DNA from: Rattus norvegicus
Taxonomy: Eukaryota; Chordata; Mammalia; Rodentia; Muridae
NCBI RefSeq assembly: GCF_036323735.1
Contig: NC_086020.1
Span: forward strand, 88,174,210-88,238,209
Direction of reading: 5' to 3'
Length of the DNA: 64,000 nucleotides
The position numbers were made by a program, and so were the translations under genes. Under the pieces are notes generated by a model. That model worked only from the letters and a program-made list of their open reading frames with translations. It did no database searches and was not told the DNA's origin. This document shows positions 35,641 through 46,504 of the stretch, piece after piece. Position 1 is the stretch's first letter; each line of letters starts with the position of its first letter.

Positions 35641-36495
35641 GAGAACACAATTCTGTAGCTATATAAAGGAGTCATCTGGGAATTGGATCCTTTCAGCCTT
35701 TTGTACAGCTGGCAACTACATTGTAATGCCCAGAAAGAGTAAACCAGACCAGAACAGTAAGCTGTTTCCAGGTTTTTCAACTCTCAGAAAATACCTCATG
35801 CGACAAATGTTTGTTTTGTGTTTCTTTGAACATGTTAAAAGACAGCAATATAATCTTTCTTTTCTTTTTTGCCCCAAAGCTCAAACTGTGGTTTGACTTT
35901 GTTGGATTTTGTAGGCTTAGCCCTGCAGAAGCACACAGCCAATGGAGAAAACACAAAATGACAAGGTCTGAATTTAGACATTTAGAAGAACATCAGCCTT
36001 AGGTAACATGAACACTTTTATTTAAACAAGGCAATTTTTTTTCTAAAGAATATTTTTATTTTAGGTATTGTGTGAATCTGTGTAGCATAAATATATTACT
36101 GTATATATACATGTTAGGGGCACACATGTACAGGTAAAACACAGAGGAGAATATCAGGTATCCTGCTATGTCTCCTCCTTGAACTGTCAAGATAGGATCT
36201 CAAAGAGCTGCAGCCAGCAAGTCTGCAATCCTTCTGATTCAAGGCAATTTTTAAGAATAGAAAGTTTTCGACAGACAGTCAGAAGTATTATTGCTGCAAT
36301 CACTATCAAAGTGGAGACTGGGGTAATCTGTATTAGTAGCAACCTGGCAGAAGACTCGGAGACAAGCAGGAAAGTCTATGAACACGCTGTGTTCTCTCAG
36401 CCGGGCAGGCAGCCCTAAGAAAGATATTCAACTTCAATGCTTTCTGGTAGATGATGGACATGAAGACAGGAATTACGGACAGGGTTGTCAAGGTC
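35641..36495. other. No recognised gene; possible old SINE near 36060-36250
   Basis: The stretch near 36130-36200 (GAATATCAGGTATCCTGC, CTTGAACTG, AGCTGCAGCCAGCAAG) vaguely resembles a rodent B4-class SINE but is too diverged to assign. The remainder is unrecognised. Confidence 0.35.
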
Positions 36496-36836
36496 TTCAT
36501 TGGTGAATGCAATGCATTTAGTTTGTATCTACCTCCCATTTTCCTTCTCTGACACTTTCTGAATAGTACTCCAGCTTCGTACCTTCCTCCTTGCCATTTT
36601 TACAATCCACTGAGGATAATTAATGTATGCATTTGGATGTAAGACCATCCATTAGTGCATGGGCAACCCACTATTGGTCATTTTTAATTTTTATACAGAC
36701 CATTATTTCTTCTGAGATAGCTCTTAGTTAGGCTTATCTGCTCATCAGAAGTTATCTGCACTATTTCACAGCAGTATCATGCTTGTTGCTGTACATGTGA
36801 TTAGCATAGTTCATGCTTCTTTTTGGGAGTATCCAT
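36496..36836 (+). repeat. Left arm of a 341-bp inverted repeat
   Basis: Runs from TTCATTGGTGAATGC to GGGAGTATCCAT. Its reverse complement matches 37321-37661 base by base with, on my reading, four mismatches and no indels (about 98.8 percent). The arm resembles no L1, SINE or LTR elsewhere in the window. Confidence 0.95.
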
Positions 36837-37320
36837 TTGCTCCAGTGCAATAAACAGTACAAGGTCTCAGGGAGAAGGACTGCTTGACAACATAGAGTAG
36901 GAGCTTGAGAAAATGACTGTTAGGAAAAACTCATATGAGATAAGCACTGGATGAGGATGAAGACTGACTTGTTAGCTGATCCCTTAGTTGAGGGCTGATG
37001 CTTCCATCAGGCAAAGCCCACCTCTGTCACACTAGTAATGGCCACTGAGTTGAATAAGAGAAGTGTGTGGCAGGTTTTATGTTCAGTAGTAGACAGTGTT
37101 AGAGGAATGAAACTTTAGGCAGATTCTGTGAGGTTATATTATTTCTTTAATCTATACATTTTGAAGAAAGCAACTGCCCCTTCCTGTCATACATGGCACC
37201 AGAATCTATCATGTCTTCATTTATTTTAAGGTAGAAGTGTTTCCAGTATAGTACTTTTGGCACCGTATGTAGAATGAATTGAATGGGACAGGGACAGAAC
37301 CAGAAGCATCCTCAAGGAAC
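36837..37320. other. 484-bp spacer of the long inverted repeat
   Basis: Unique sequence between the arms, with no recognised mobile element and no long reading frame. Confidence 0.8.
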
Positions 37321-37661
37321 ATGGATACTCCCAAGAAGAAGCATGAACTATGCTAATCACATGTACAGCAACAAGCATGATACTGCTGTGAAATAGTGCA
37401 GATAACTTCTGATAAGCAGATAAGCTTAACTAAGAGCTATCTCAGAAGAAATAATGGTCTGTATAAAAATTAAAAATGACAAATAGTGGGTTGCCCATGC
37501 ACTAATGGATGGTCTTACATCCAAATGCATACATTAATTATCCTCAGTGGATTGTAAAAATGGCAAGGAGGAAGGTACGAAGCTGGAGTACTATTCAGAA
37601 AGTGTCAGAGAAGGAAAATGGGAGGTAGATACAAACTAAATGCATTGCATTCACCAATGAA
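37321..37661 (-). repeat. Right arm of the 341-bp inverted repeat
   Basis: Starts ATGGATACTCCC and ends TCACCAATGAA. The differences from the left arm are single-base changes spread along the arm (for example CACTATTGGTC against CACTATTTGTC after reverse complementing), which suggests a recent origin or continuing gene conversion. Confidence 0.95.
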
Positions 37662-39499
37662 AGTTACCAAACAATCTATATTAAATGGTACTAATGCCAT
37701 TATTTTTTCATTTATCTGATTCCAAGCAGTCAAGGGATTTTAGAGCCATATCTAATAGCCTGACAGATTTTGGTAGGTCAGGTACAAAGAACTGGAAGCC
37801 ACTCAAGCTGCTACCATAGTGGCTGCCAACCACCACCTCTGTTGTTCCTATCAGATATACATGGAATGAATTCTTTATTTCATGAAGAGTGGTAATTACT
37901 TGGCAAGCCATGGCTCTGTTCATACGTGATTTTAAAATATGTATAAAAGGCATTTTTGAAAAATCAGTTTTTAAAGTGCTTTCTTGTATAGCCTGCCAAG
38001 TTGTGATTGCTGAACAAGAAAAAGGAGGAAGTGTATTCTGTCAGTCAGCAGGGGATTGCTACCATACTTAATAACTTCAGTGTTGAAGAGAAGCGTGGGC
38101 AACATGAAACACCCAGTCTGAGCTCTTAACTATAATATTCACTAGTTAATGGAAGGGAAAAGAACTGGTCTTGAGCTGAAAATGTTTCAGGGTTTTTTTT
38201 TAAACTGTCAATTTTGCAAAAGAATTCTTAAGACTGAGTCAAAGGGAAAAGCACAGTGAGAATGTTTGGACTTTTTAACAGGAAAATGAAAAGTCTGGAA
38301 TCTTCTGTATTCATTTGTTCACAAGTCCCAGAAAAACAATTCTGGGGAGGATTTGTTGAATGTGTTTTGGTGTTTCACGAGTTAATAATGAGCATTAGGT
38401 CCACAAAGTATATTTGACTTGCAAATACCATTGCATACTTGAGTTTTGCCTGGTTTTTGTTGTTGTTGTTTTGTTTTGTTTTGTTTTTTATTTGTTGTTC
38501 TTGTTTTGTTCTGTTTTGTTTTTCATTTTCCAAATCATTGCTATTTTAGTGGTATGCTGTAGACCAGATCTCAGGAACAAATGACCTAACCAGAAGGACA
38601 ACAATGTTCATTGAAGGGATATTTCCTTAGACACTTGAGGTCATGAAAAAAGAATTGGACTAAGTGTGATAGATGCTTTTATAAAAAAAATTAAAATTAA
38701 TAACTAACCTATCTATTGATTAGGAAGAGAATTTTTTCTTGGTTAAAGTTTTGAATAGTCATTTTATTTTGATTTATATAAGATCCATATCAAAAAATAT
38801 TATTAAGACACTCTCAGCATTTTTGGTGAGTAATAAAAGCCCAGAGCTCCAGTATAATTGTTTTTTTCTAAGTTCTAGGACTACAAAGAAATGAAAAACG
38901 CTCTATGCTGGCGCCTTCATCTCTCCTTTACTTACATAGAATTTTTCAGTTTGGAGAAGGAAATATTCTTCTTTTTTTTTCTCCAAATGATTCTGGCTTT
39001 GCTAATGTAAACATCAATAGGAAGATCACTTAACACAAGAAACTAAAAATACATTAACTCTTCATCAATATTCCATTCCCTTCTAGCTCAAATCACGTGA
39101 GCACTTAACACTTCCTTAGCACTGTGGTGGTGCCCTTGACTGACTTTAGCCAGTGGTGAGTTTCCAGACTTCACCAGCTACTTGCTGATGCCAGATCGTC
39201 CAAAGAGTCCTTCAGTGATAACAGTGGAAGCATGTGTAAAAGCAGTGTTTGCTTTCAGTGTGGACTCGTGAGTGACTATGGTGGACAGAGAAATGAGGAA
39301 AGTTCCTCTGACCCAAGCATAAGGTAAAAAGGATTCTTTACAATTTTAAACTACTATAATTTTCAATTTGCCAGCTCTTAAAAAATAATCTCTACAATCC
39401 TAGCTGGTACAAATAATATTTGATTGTAGTTGCTTATAAGAGCTATCCACATATAGTACTTATTCTTAATTCTAAACACAGTCTAATGTGATTGTGAAG
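37662..39499. other. Sequence without recognised genes
   Basis: A minus-strand frame of 81 codons (37708-37953) and a GTTTT-rich tract (38455-38522) are the only visible features. The frame has an ordinary residue mix but no family I recognise and no convincing splice sites. Confidence 0.45.
38455..38522. repeat. (TTTTG)n/(GTT)n low-complexity tract
   Basis: GTT units followed by TTTTG units with interruptions. Confidence 0.85.
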
Positions 39500-39895
39500 C
39501 ATACTGTATCCTAGTCAACCTTGTCAACCTTGACGCAGCCTGGAGTCATTTGAGAAGAAAGTCTTGATTGATGATTGCCTAGAGTGCATTGGACTAAGGA
39601 CAAATTTGTGGGGGGTTATATTATTAATTATTGCAGAAGGGCCTAGCCCACTGTGGGCAGCATTATCCCTAGGCAGATGGTGCTTAGATAAGTTTGATCT
39701 AAAGAATGAATCAGAGAGGTAACTAATAGTGTTCTTCAATGGTTCCTACCTTATTGGTTTTGAGTTTCTGGCCTGACTTCAATCAATGATGGGTTATAAC
39801 CTGAACATTTAAGATGAAATAAATGCTTTCTTGCCATAAGATGATATTTGTCAGAGCATTTTACCACAGCAACAAAATAAACTAGATTACAATGT
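39500..39895 (+). mobile_element. Rodent interspersed repeat, MaLR- or hAT-like, family unresolved
   Basis: The order GTCAACCTTGAC, GGGCCTAGCCCACTGTGGGC, GCAGATGGTGCTTAG, CCTGACTTCAATCAATGATG, GAAATAAATGCTTTC and GCATTTTACCACAGCAAC resembles a common rodent repeat whose copies end near CACAGCAAnAnAAnCTAAnTA. The strand is chosen from the AAATAAA-like signal near its right end. Confidence 0.5.
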
Positions 39896-41357
39896 GTCCA
39901 ATATTTAACAAAACTACCAACAAGGTGGTATAATACAATTTTCACTTTACAAATGAAACTAAAATATTATGAATACCCAACATTAAAATAAAGCTGTGAC
40001 TGCTGATAGTCATACTCACTAATTTAACTAGAGTAACATGCTCCTCTCACAACCCAGATTTCCATGAACCCTAAAGGCTGTGAGGCTCTCTGTGATAAGC
40101 TTAAGGCTAACTTCTACCCAATAATTACAGGCAACAAACCGATAATTGCAGCCTACGTGTTTATTTCCATAAGATAAAGCATTGATAAAGGTTCCCAGTA
40201 TGAATTATCATTCAGAGAATATCTAATATAAACTAAGTGTTCTCTACATTCACCTTATGTTTTTCACTTGTTGGTCTTTAGATCTTTTTCATTTATAATC
40301 TTATTACTTCCTTTAATAAAGTTGTTAAGATTCACAGAAGATGTATAACATGCATGTTGATAGAGGGAGCAAGACCTTAAACTCTGTGATATTTGACTCT
40401 GTGTTCATGCTTTTATTCAGAGGGAATTCATGCAAAGGAACATAGTAAAACTCTGTTAGACAAAGTCTTTTAGGTAGAATGGCTTTGAACAATTTTGGCT
40501 TTGGGACTATGAGAGTCTCTGCCAGCTCTGGGTTGTTGGCAGTCGAAGCATATTTCATCAAGCTGTTTCAGAACACATGCTATGTGCAGCTAGCAATCCA
40601 GCCTCTTGGAGCTGTAAAATGACTCTTTGCAAGCCTTCAGCAGAAGGAGGGCCAACACGCCTGAAAAGTGATGCAAGCCACACCTGCCATGCATGGGTTT
40701 GCATTATTCCTCAGGCTTTATCTTGAAGTACATATACTTTCTTCCTGCAGAAAAAGAACTTAGAATAACCAAGAGAATTTTTGTTAACCATATCCTGGCT
40801 TCTATATTTGTGAATAATGCTTTATTACAGAATCTAATATGAATCCTCCTTTGATCACTTTACTACAGACATTTCTTTCTCTTTGTAGGTTCTGAATTGT
40901 AGAAAAGCATTAAGTAAATGTTTTCAGATTTCTCTTTGTAACAATACCACTAACTTGTAGAGTTAGCACTGTGCCAACTGTCTAATATAACTCCAATTTA
41001 AACTCAGTGTCAAAGTAAGTCTTATTCAGGACAGTGCTAACACAAGGAAAGATGGACTCCTGTCTTACATGTACTCAAGTCTGGAGTAAAATTTCTCAGC
41101 AATCTGGCAGAACCTTGCCCCAGATGTGATTAAAGAATGTCGGGAATTTTATCACAGTATAAATAAAGGCAGTAAGTACAAAAACCTGCCTTTTATTCAG
41201 TAGTAATGTTCGTTTACTTTTATAGAATGTTCTGAAACTTTGTTTTTTGGAATGAAGTTCCCCTCAGCTTCCTCAAATGTAGTCTTGTTGATGTAACTAT
41301 AAGCCTGATTTTGGCTTTGTAAACTAAATCCAATATAAGTAAAGTGTTAATGTCTTT
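39896..41357. other. Sequence without recognised genes
   Basis: About 1.5 kb of AT-rich DNA, the pre-insertion left flank of the chimeric element. I recognise no coding region or repeat here. Confidence 0.5.
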
Positions 41358-41369
41358 AAGAATCTTTTG
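41358..41369 (+). repeat. Left TSD of the chimeric insertion
   Basis: AAGAATCTTTTG, repeated at 44856-44867. The context CTTT/AAGA fits the L1 endonuclease site. Confidence 0.9.
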
Positions 41370-42074
41370 TCCCAAATCCCGTGGGAGAGAGACCTCACCG
41401 CCTGGTCAGGTGGGCACTCCTGAGGCTGCAGAGCGGAAGAGACCACCAACACTGCCCACCCCTGCCCACATCCCTGGCCCAAGAGGCAACTGTATAAGGC
41501 CTCTGGGTTCCCGTAGGGGAGGGCCCAGGAGCGGCAGGACACCTGCGCCTGAGACACCGCCGGAACCTGAAGGAAACAGACCGGATAAACAGTTCTCTGC
41601 ACCCAAATCCCGTGGGAGGGAGAGCTGAACCTTCAGAGAGGCGGGCGCGCCTGGGAGGCCAGAAGAGACTGCACTCTGCGCACATCCAGACACCAGATGA
41701 AAACACCAAATGCCATCTGGAACCCTGGTGCACAGAGGCTCCCGGAAAGAGGGGCGCAGATCTTCCCGGTTGCTGCCGCCGCGGAGAGGACTTAGGCAGT
41801 ACCCCACGAGCAAACTTGAGCCTTGGAACCACAGGTAGGACCAACTTTTCCCCTGCAAGAAACCTGCCTGGTGAACTCAAGACACAGGCCCACAGGAACA
41901 GCTAAAGACCTGTAGAGAGGAAAAACTACACGCCCGAAAGCAGAACACTCTGTCCCCATAACTGGCTGAAAGAAAACAGGAAAACAGGTCTACAGCACTC
42001 CTGACACACAGGCTTATAGGACAGTCTAGCCACTGTCAGAAATAGCAGAACAAAGTAACACTAGAGATAATCTG
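41370..42074 (+). promoter_or_regulatory. L1 5' UTR, complete, with a partial second monomer
   Basis: About 705 bp, GC-rich and CpG-rich. The word CCCAAATCCCGTGGGAG occurs at 41371 and again at about 41603, so the first 232 bp may be a monomer-like unit preceding the main 5' UTR. This is the most complete rat-type L1 5' UTR in the window and the likely internal promoter of the chimera; activity is inferred. Confidence 0.85.
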
Positions 42075-43196
42075 ATGGTGAGAGGCAAGTGCAGGAACCC
42101 AAGCAACAGAAACCAAGACTACATGGCATCATTGGAGCCCAATTCTCCCACCAAAATAAACATGGAATATCCAAACACACCAGAAAAGCAAGATCTAGTT
42201 TCAAAATCGTATTTGATCATGATGCTGGAGGACTTCAAGAAAGACGTGAAGAACTCCCTTAGAGAACAAGTAGAAGCCTACAGAGAGGAATCGCAAAAAT
42301 GCCTAAAAGAATTCCAGGAAAACATAAATAAACAAGTAGAAACCCATAGAGAGGAGACACAAAAATCCCTGAAAGAATTCCAGGAAAACATAATCAAACA
42401 GTTGAAGGAATTAAAAATGGAAATAGAAGCAATCAAGAAAGAACACATGGAAACAACCCTGGACATAGAAAATCAAAAGAAAAGACAAGGAGCTGCAGAT
42501 ACAAGCTTCACCAACAGAATACAAGAGATGGAAGAGAGAATCTCGGGAGCAGAAGATTCCATAGAAATCATTGACTCAACTGTCAAAGATAATGTAAAGT
42601 GGAAAAAGCTACTGGGCCAAAACATACAGGAAATCCAGGACTCAATGAGAAGATCAAACCTAAGGATAATAGGTATAGAAGAGAGTGAAGACTCCCAGCT
42701 CAAAGGACCAGTAAATATCTTCAACAAAATCATAGAAGAAAACTTCCCTAACCTAAAAAAAGAGATACCCATAGGCATACAAGAAGCCTACAGAACTCCA
42801 AATAGATTGGACCAGAAAAGAAACACCTCCCGTCACATAATAGTCAAAACACCAAACGCACAATATAAAGAAAGAATATTAAAAGCAGTAAGGGAAAAAG
42901 GTCAAGTAACATATAAAGGCAGACCTATCAGAATCACACCAGACTTTTCGCCAGAAACTATGAAGGCCAGAAGATCCTGGACAGATGTCATACAGACCCT
43001 AAGAGAACACAAATGCCAGCCCAGGTTACTGTATCCTGCAAAACTCTCAATTAACATAGATGGAGAAACCAAGATATTCCATGACAAAACCAAATTTAAA
43101 CAATATCTTTCTACAAATCCAGCACTACAAAGGATAATAAAGGGTAAAGCCCAACATAAGGAGGCAAGCTATACCCTAGAAGAAGCAAGAAACTAA
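42075..43196 (+). CDS. L1 ORF1p, intact 373-residue RNA-binding chaperone
   Basis: The only intact L1 reading frame seen. ORF1p forms trimers that coat L1 RNA in cytoplasmic RNPs and acts as a nucleic-acid chaperone. The ATG at 42075 follows the 5' UTR and matches the start position of the other copies. Residues 1-45 form a basic, Pro-containing N-terminus. Residues about 46-175 are heptad-like coiled coil, holding two 22-residue units (66-87 and 88-109) of the length-polymorphism region. The RRM lies at about 190-290 (SNLRIIGIEESEDSQLKG; REKGQVTYKGRPIRITPDFS at 273-292), and the C-terminal domain at about 295-356 (REHKCQPRLLYPAKLS). It stops five bases before ORF2. With its 5' UTR present, expression is possible but not shown. 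Confidence 0.92.
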   Translation: MVRGKCRNPSNRNQDYMASLEPNSPTKINMEYPNTPEKQDLVSKSYLIMMLEDFKKDVKNSLREQVEAYREESQKCLKEFQENINKQVETHREETQKSLKEFQENIIKQLKELKMEIEAIKKEHMETTLDIENQKKRQGAADTSFTNRIQEMEERISGAEDSIEIIDSTVKDNVKWKKLLGQNIQEIQDSMRRSNLRIIGIEESEDSQLKGPVNIFNKIIEENFPNLKKEIPIGIQEAYRTPNRLDQKRNTSRHIIVKTPNAQYKERILKAVREKGQVTYKGRPIRITPDFSPETMKARRSWTDVIQTLREHKCQPRLLYPAKLSINIDGETKIFHDKTKFKQYLSTNPALQRIIKGKAQHKEASYTLEEARN

Positions 43197-43201
43197 TCGT
43201 C

Positions 43202-43672
43202 TTGGCAACAAAACAAAGAGAAGAAAAGCACACAAACATAACCTCACATCCAAATATGAATATAACGGGAAGCAATAATCACTATTCCTTAATATCCCTC
43301 AACATCAATGGCCTCAACTCCCCAATAAAAAGACATAGATTAACAAACTGGATACGCAATGAGGACCCTGCATTCTGCTGCCTACAGGAAACACACCTCA
43401 GAGACAAAGACAGACACTACCTCATAGTGAAAGGCTGGAAAACAACTTTCCAAGCAAAGGGTCAGAAGAAGCAAGCTGGAGTAGCCATTCTAATATCAAA
43501 TAAAATCAATTTTCAATTAAAAGTCATCAAAAAAGATAAGGAAGGACACTTCATATTCATCAAAGGAAAAATCCACCAAGATGAACTATCAATCCTCATC
43601 TTCGGTTGGTTTATATACAAGTGTGCAATTTCTAGTCTTGAAAGTAAAATGATGCTATCTGGTGCTGGATAG
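43202..43672 (+). pseudogene. Truncated L1 ORF2 fused to non-L1 codons
   Basis: Starts MATKQREEKHTN at 43202 and is open through 131 L1 codons covering the first half of the endonuclease domain (SLNINGLNSPIKRHRL, CLQETHL). At 43597 the sequence leaves L1 and 25 chimeric codons follow before a stop at 43670-43672, giving a 156-codon frame. The GDFNTPLS and SDHH catalytic segments and the whole reverse transcriptase are missing, so neither activity can exist. Confidence 0.92.
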
Positions 43673-44855
43673 AGGAGCCTTATATTTTATTATGGCAGCT
43701 TGCTATTTTTGTAACATGGTGATTTGGTTGAACACAATAAAGTACAGTAGTAACTGATCTCCCCTTCTTCCTGGATGAGTGAGGAGATGATTAAATGTTG
43801 ATGTCAGCATCCTTGAGCATATTCAGATGAGCTTCTGCTTCTGTTGAAAAGGATGCTGTGTTTGATTGTGGTCCAAAGCTTTGAAGCACTACTTGGCATC
43901 TCCTTCCTTGGAGGTCTCACTGTTTAAACATAACAGATTTGATAGCTTGTTGGTAAGGTGAGGTCCAGCTTGTCTCCACTAGGTCATCTTCATGTGAATC
44001 CGGTGGTTATACGGTTTTGTTTTAGAGATATTTCATTTTTTTAATAACGGTTTTAGCTGACATTCATGGAGAGAATGAATCCTTAGAACTGTGCCACTAG
44101 TGAAAGGAAATCCTGTCTAGAGTATGTTTCTTTACAAAGCTGTGTCACACCATCCTTTGGGCCCTCTGCTGGAAAAGTAGAATCAAGTCTCAAATAATGC
44201 CTTTTAAATTGTATCCTCTAGTATTATAGATGTAGGACAGTACTGTATCATACCTCTGTGGATGTAAAATAGCTTGTACCTGCTTTATGATACGTAGTAG
44301 TGACCGTGCTTTATCAGAGCTGTTTTTAATGATGTTGCTCAGAATGTTTTCTTTCCAGATGATGATTGAGAAGCTAATTTAAAAAAAAAATGGTGCCAGG
44401 TACCACAAGAGTAACAAAACTGTGCTGTTTTCTCGGGTTTTGTTTTTTTACTTTTTTTTTTTTAATGGAGTGTGCTGGATGTCTCTACAGTTTTGTTCAG
44501 ATGACTGCAGAACCTGGAAAAGCTGTTGCTGCTGTTGATGCATAACACACTGCTATTATTGGTCTTTTTATATAAATATAAATATATATATACAGATATA
44601 TAACTTGAATTTTTTGAAACTTTAGCTGTGCTGTCAACGTTGGAAAAAAGTATCCCTGTTTACTGTGTTGAGTTGACACTGTACAGAAATTAACAGCCAT
44701 ATTGGTCTAGAAATGTTGAACTTAAGTTTTTTCCATTTGTACAGGGTTAACGCATTTTATTAAATATGTAAGGTCTTATCTACGTGGGTTTGATTACAAA
44801 AACTAATAAAGTATTCTCTAAATTTAAAAAAAACAATTAATAATATTTAAAAAAA
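43597..44855 (+). pseudogene. Retrocopied 3' UTR of an unidentified cellular mRNA
   Basis: About 1.26 kb of non-coding sequence with 3' UTR character: AT-rich, many T runs, no long frame, an internal AATAAA near 43737, a terminal AATAAA at 44805-44810 and an A-rich end from about 44826. It matches nothing else in the window. I could not identify the parent gene, and no coding exon precedes it, only L1. It is a partial processed-pseudogene fragment joined to L1. Confidence 0.75.
44805..44810 (+). terminator. AATAAA poly(A) signal of the retrocopied 3' UTR
   Basis: The hexamer lies about 15 bases before the start of the A-rich tail, the normal spacing for cleavage and polyadenylation in the parent mRNA. 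Confidence 0.8.
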
Positions 44856-44867
44856 AAGAATCTTTTG
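44856..44867 (+). repeat. Right TSD of the chimeric insertion
   Basis: AAGAATCTTTTG directly after the A-rich tail, identical to 41358-41369. Confidence 0.9.
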
Positions 44868-46504
44868 AGAACAGTGTGGAGACTCTGGCAGTACCCACAG
44901 AACTAAAAAGGTCTGATAAAAGACCCACAGCAAAGCTGACAGATAGAAAGTAGTGAGTTAAACTATCTTCCTTTGGATGTGAAAGCATAACTAAAAGGTC
45001 AGATGGTTATTTGGTGGTAAATGTCTTATGGTTATTTAGTTGTGGAGGTGTGAGTAGCATATTGTACTGCTTGACCACATATGCTCATGAATAGATTACC
45101 ACTCTTCTCTTTGAGTCTGACTCCTCACTTATGAAAGCTGAGCATACTAATGCCTTCATGTGGTGGGAACATAAAAGAGACTCAAAATTAAAACTATCAA
45201 AACTCCACTTGAATGTTATGGGAAACTTGGAATTTCCTTTCATAATAGACTCTTAAAATATTCAGTGGATAGCTGTGTACACATCAGCCAAACTAATTTC
45301 CTCCTTTTTTTGGCAATCACAAATCCTTTCGGATTCAAACTAGTGGCTTTCCTTGATAAAACTGGCACGAGTTCATGTCTCAGTTCAACTGCATAGAAGA
45401 GTGGATCATTTGTCAGGAGAATTAGTGACACAAAGAGAGTTCTGAAACTATGAAACACAGGTGTGTTTCTCCATAGTGTCTTTATTTTACTGATGTGTGC
45501 ATATACCTTCTACAATGTAGGCTTCCCAACACTGTATCCCCTATTTATAAAAAGAAAAAAAATTAAACTTGCCAGTACAGACAGTATTTAAATCTGTAAC
45601 ATCAAGTAAAATAACATAGAGAGTAAGGTTTAACACTAAAGAGAAGACAGTCAAAGGACATGCTCAGGTCTTCAGAGCTCGAAGTCTGAAAATGTAGAGA
45701 AATAAACAATGGTCAGGAAATTGAAGGAATGATCTCTGAGTTAATAAGAAAATAAAACCAGAGAAAGAGCTGAAGCCAAGGAAAGGGAAGAAAAGAATAA
45801 AGGGTGCGTGAAGAAGAAATGAAGAAATGGGGGACAGATGGGAGGTGGGAGGGTAGGCTGTGTCAAAGACAATAGGCAAGGTGAGGAGATTAGGCTCTAA
45901 ACCTGTCTGCTGTGCTTAGCAGCAGGAGTTATGTGGAGCAACTTATCTAACCTGGACAGGCACTATGAACATTTTAAGTGAACAGAGTTCTAGTGCTCAG
46001 AGCAAGACACAGACTCTGCACATAAGAACAACTTGAAAAATTGCTAAAGCATAGATTCCTGGAGCCTTTTCTTAGACAATCAGATCTATAAGAATAGAAT
46101 GGCGGGTAGGAAACATTCTTCTAAAAACTTTTTACTTTACTCGGGTGACTAACCGGCTATTGAATTGTACAGTCTAGGTGAGCTGTGTTCAGTGAGAACA
46201 GTAATCCTTATTCTGAGTAGAGTGGTGCCAGAAAACATATGGTTGAACATGCAAAGAGAAGCTGGGATCCATGCTGCAGCCTCATATACAATGCGTCAAT
46301 TGGGTGTTGTAGATGAAGAAAAGGTGCTCACATTGAGATTCAGAAGAGTGTTTTGGGACAGTGGTTGAGAAGAATGCTACCAGTTAAGAGCCACTTGATA
46401 ATAGTCACCAAATGATTTTCAATTTGTAGATATCATAACAAAGTTGATGTTGATGTTTTGTGTCTGTCATAAATGATACTATTTTTAAAAATAGTTATAT
46501 TTGT
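44868..46504. other. Sequence without recognised genes
   Basis: About 1.6 kb of flanking DNA in which I see no coding region or nameable repeat. Confidence 0.5.

Larger units (their letters stand above)
41370..44855 (+). mobile_element. Chimeric retro-insertion: L1 5' half fused to an mRNA-like 3' UTR
   Basis: One insertion made of two templates. The left part (41370-43596) is L1: 5' UTR, intact ORF1 and the first 395 bp of ORF2. The right part (43597-44855) is not L1; it looks like the 3' UTR of a cellular mRNA in sense orientation, with AATAAA at 44805-44810 and an A-rich end. A single 12-bp TSD pair (41358-41369 and 44856-44867) brackets the whole, and none is seen at the internal junction. 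Reverse transcription from the mRNA tail followed by a jump to L1 RNA explains the order L1 then 3' UTR. The normal L1 continuation at the junction (ATCCT then AAATATC) has no GT, which argues against ordinary splicing. Confidence 0.85.

Noticed and set aside
35573..35896. 107-codon frame starting in the LTR-like repeat
   Set aside because: No recognisable domain, and it starts inside an interspersed repeat. Chance openness is more likely.
43597..44855. 3' end of a resident host gene running into the L1
   Set aside because: The 12-bp TSD encloses both the L1 and this sequence, and an A-rich tail precedes the right TSD, so it arrived by retroposition. Only proof from an empty site would be final.
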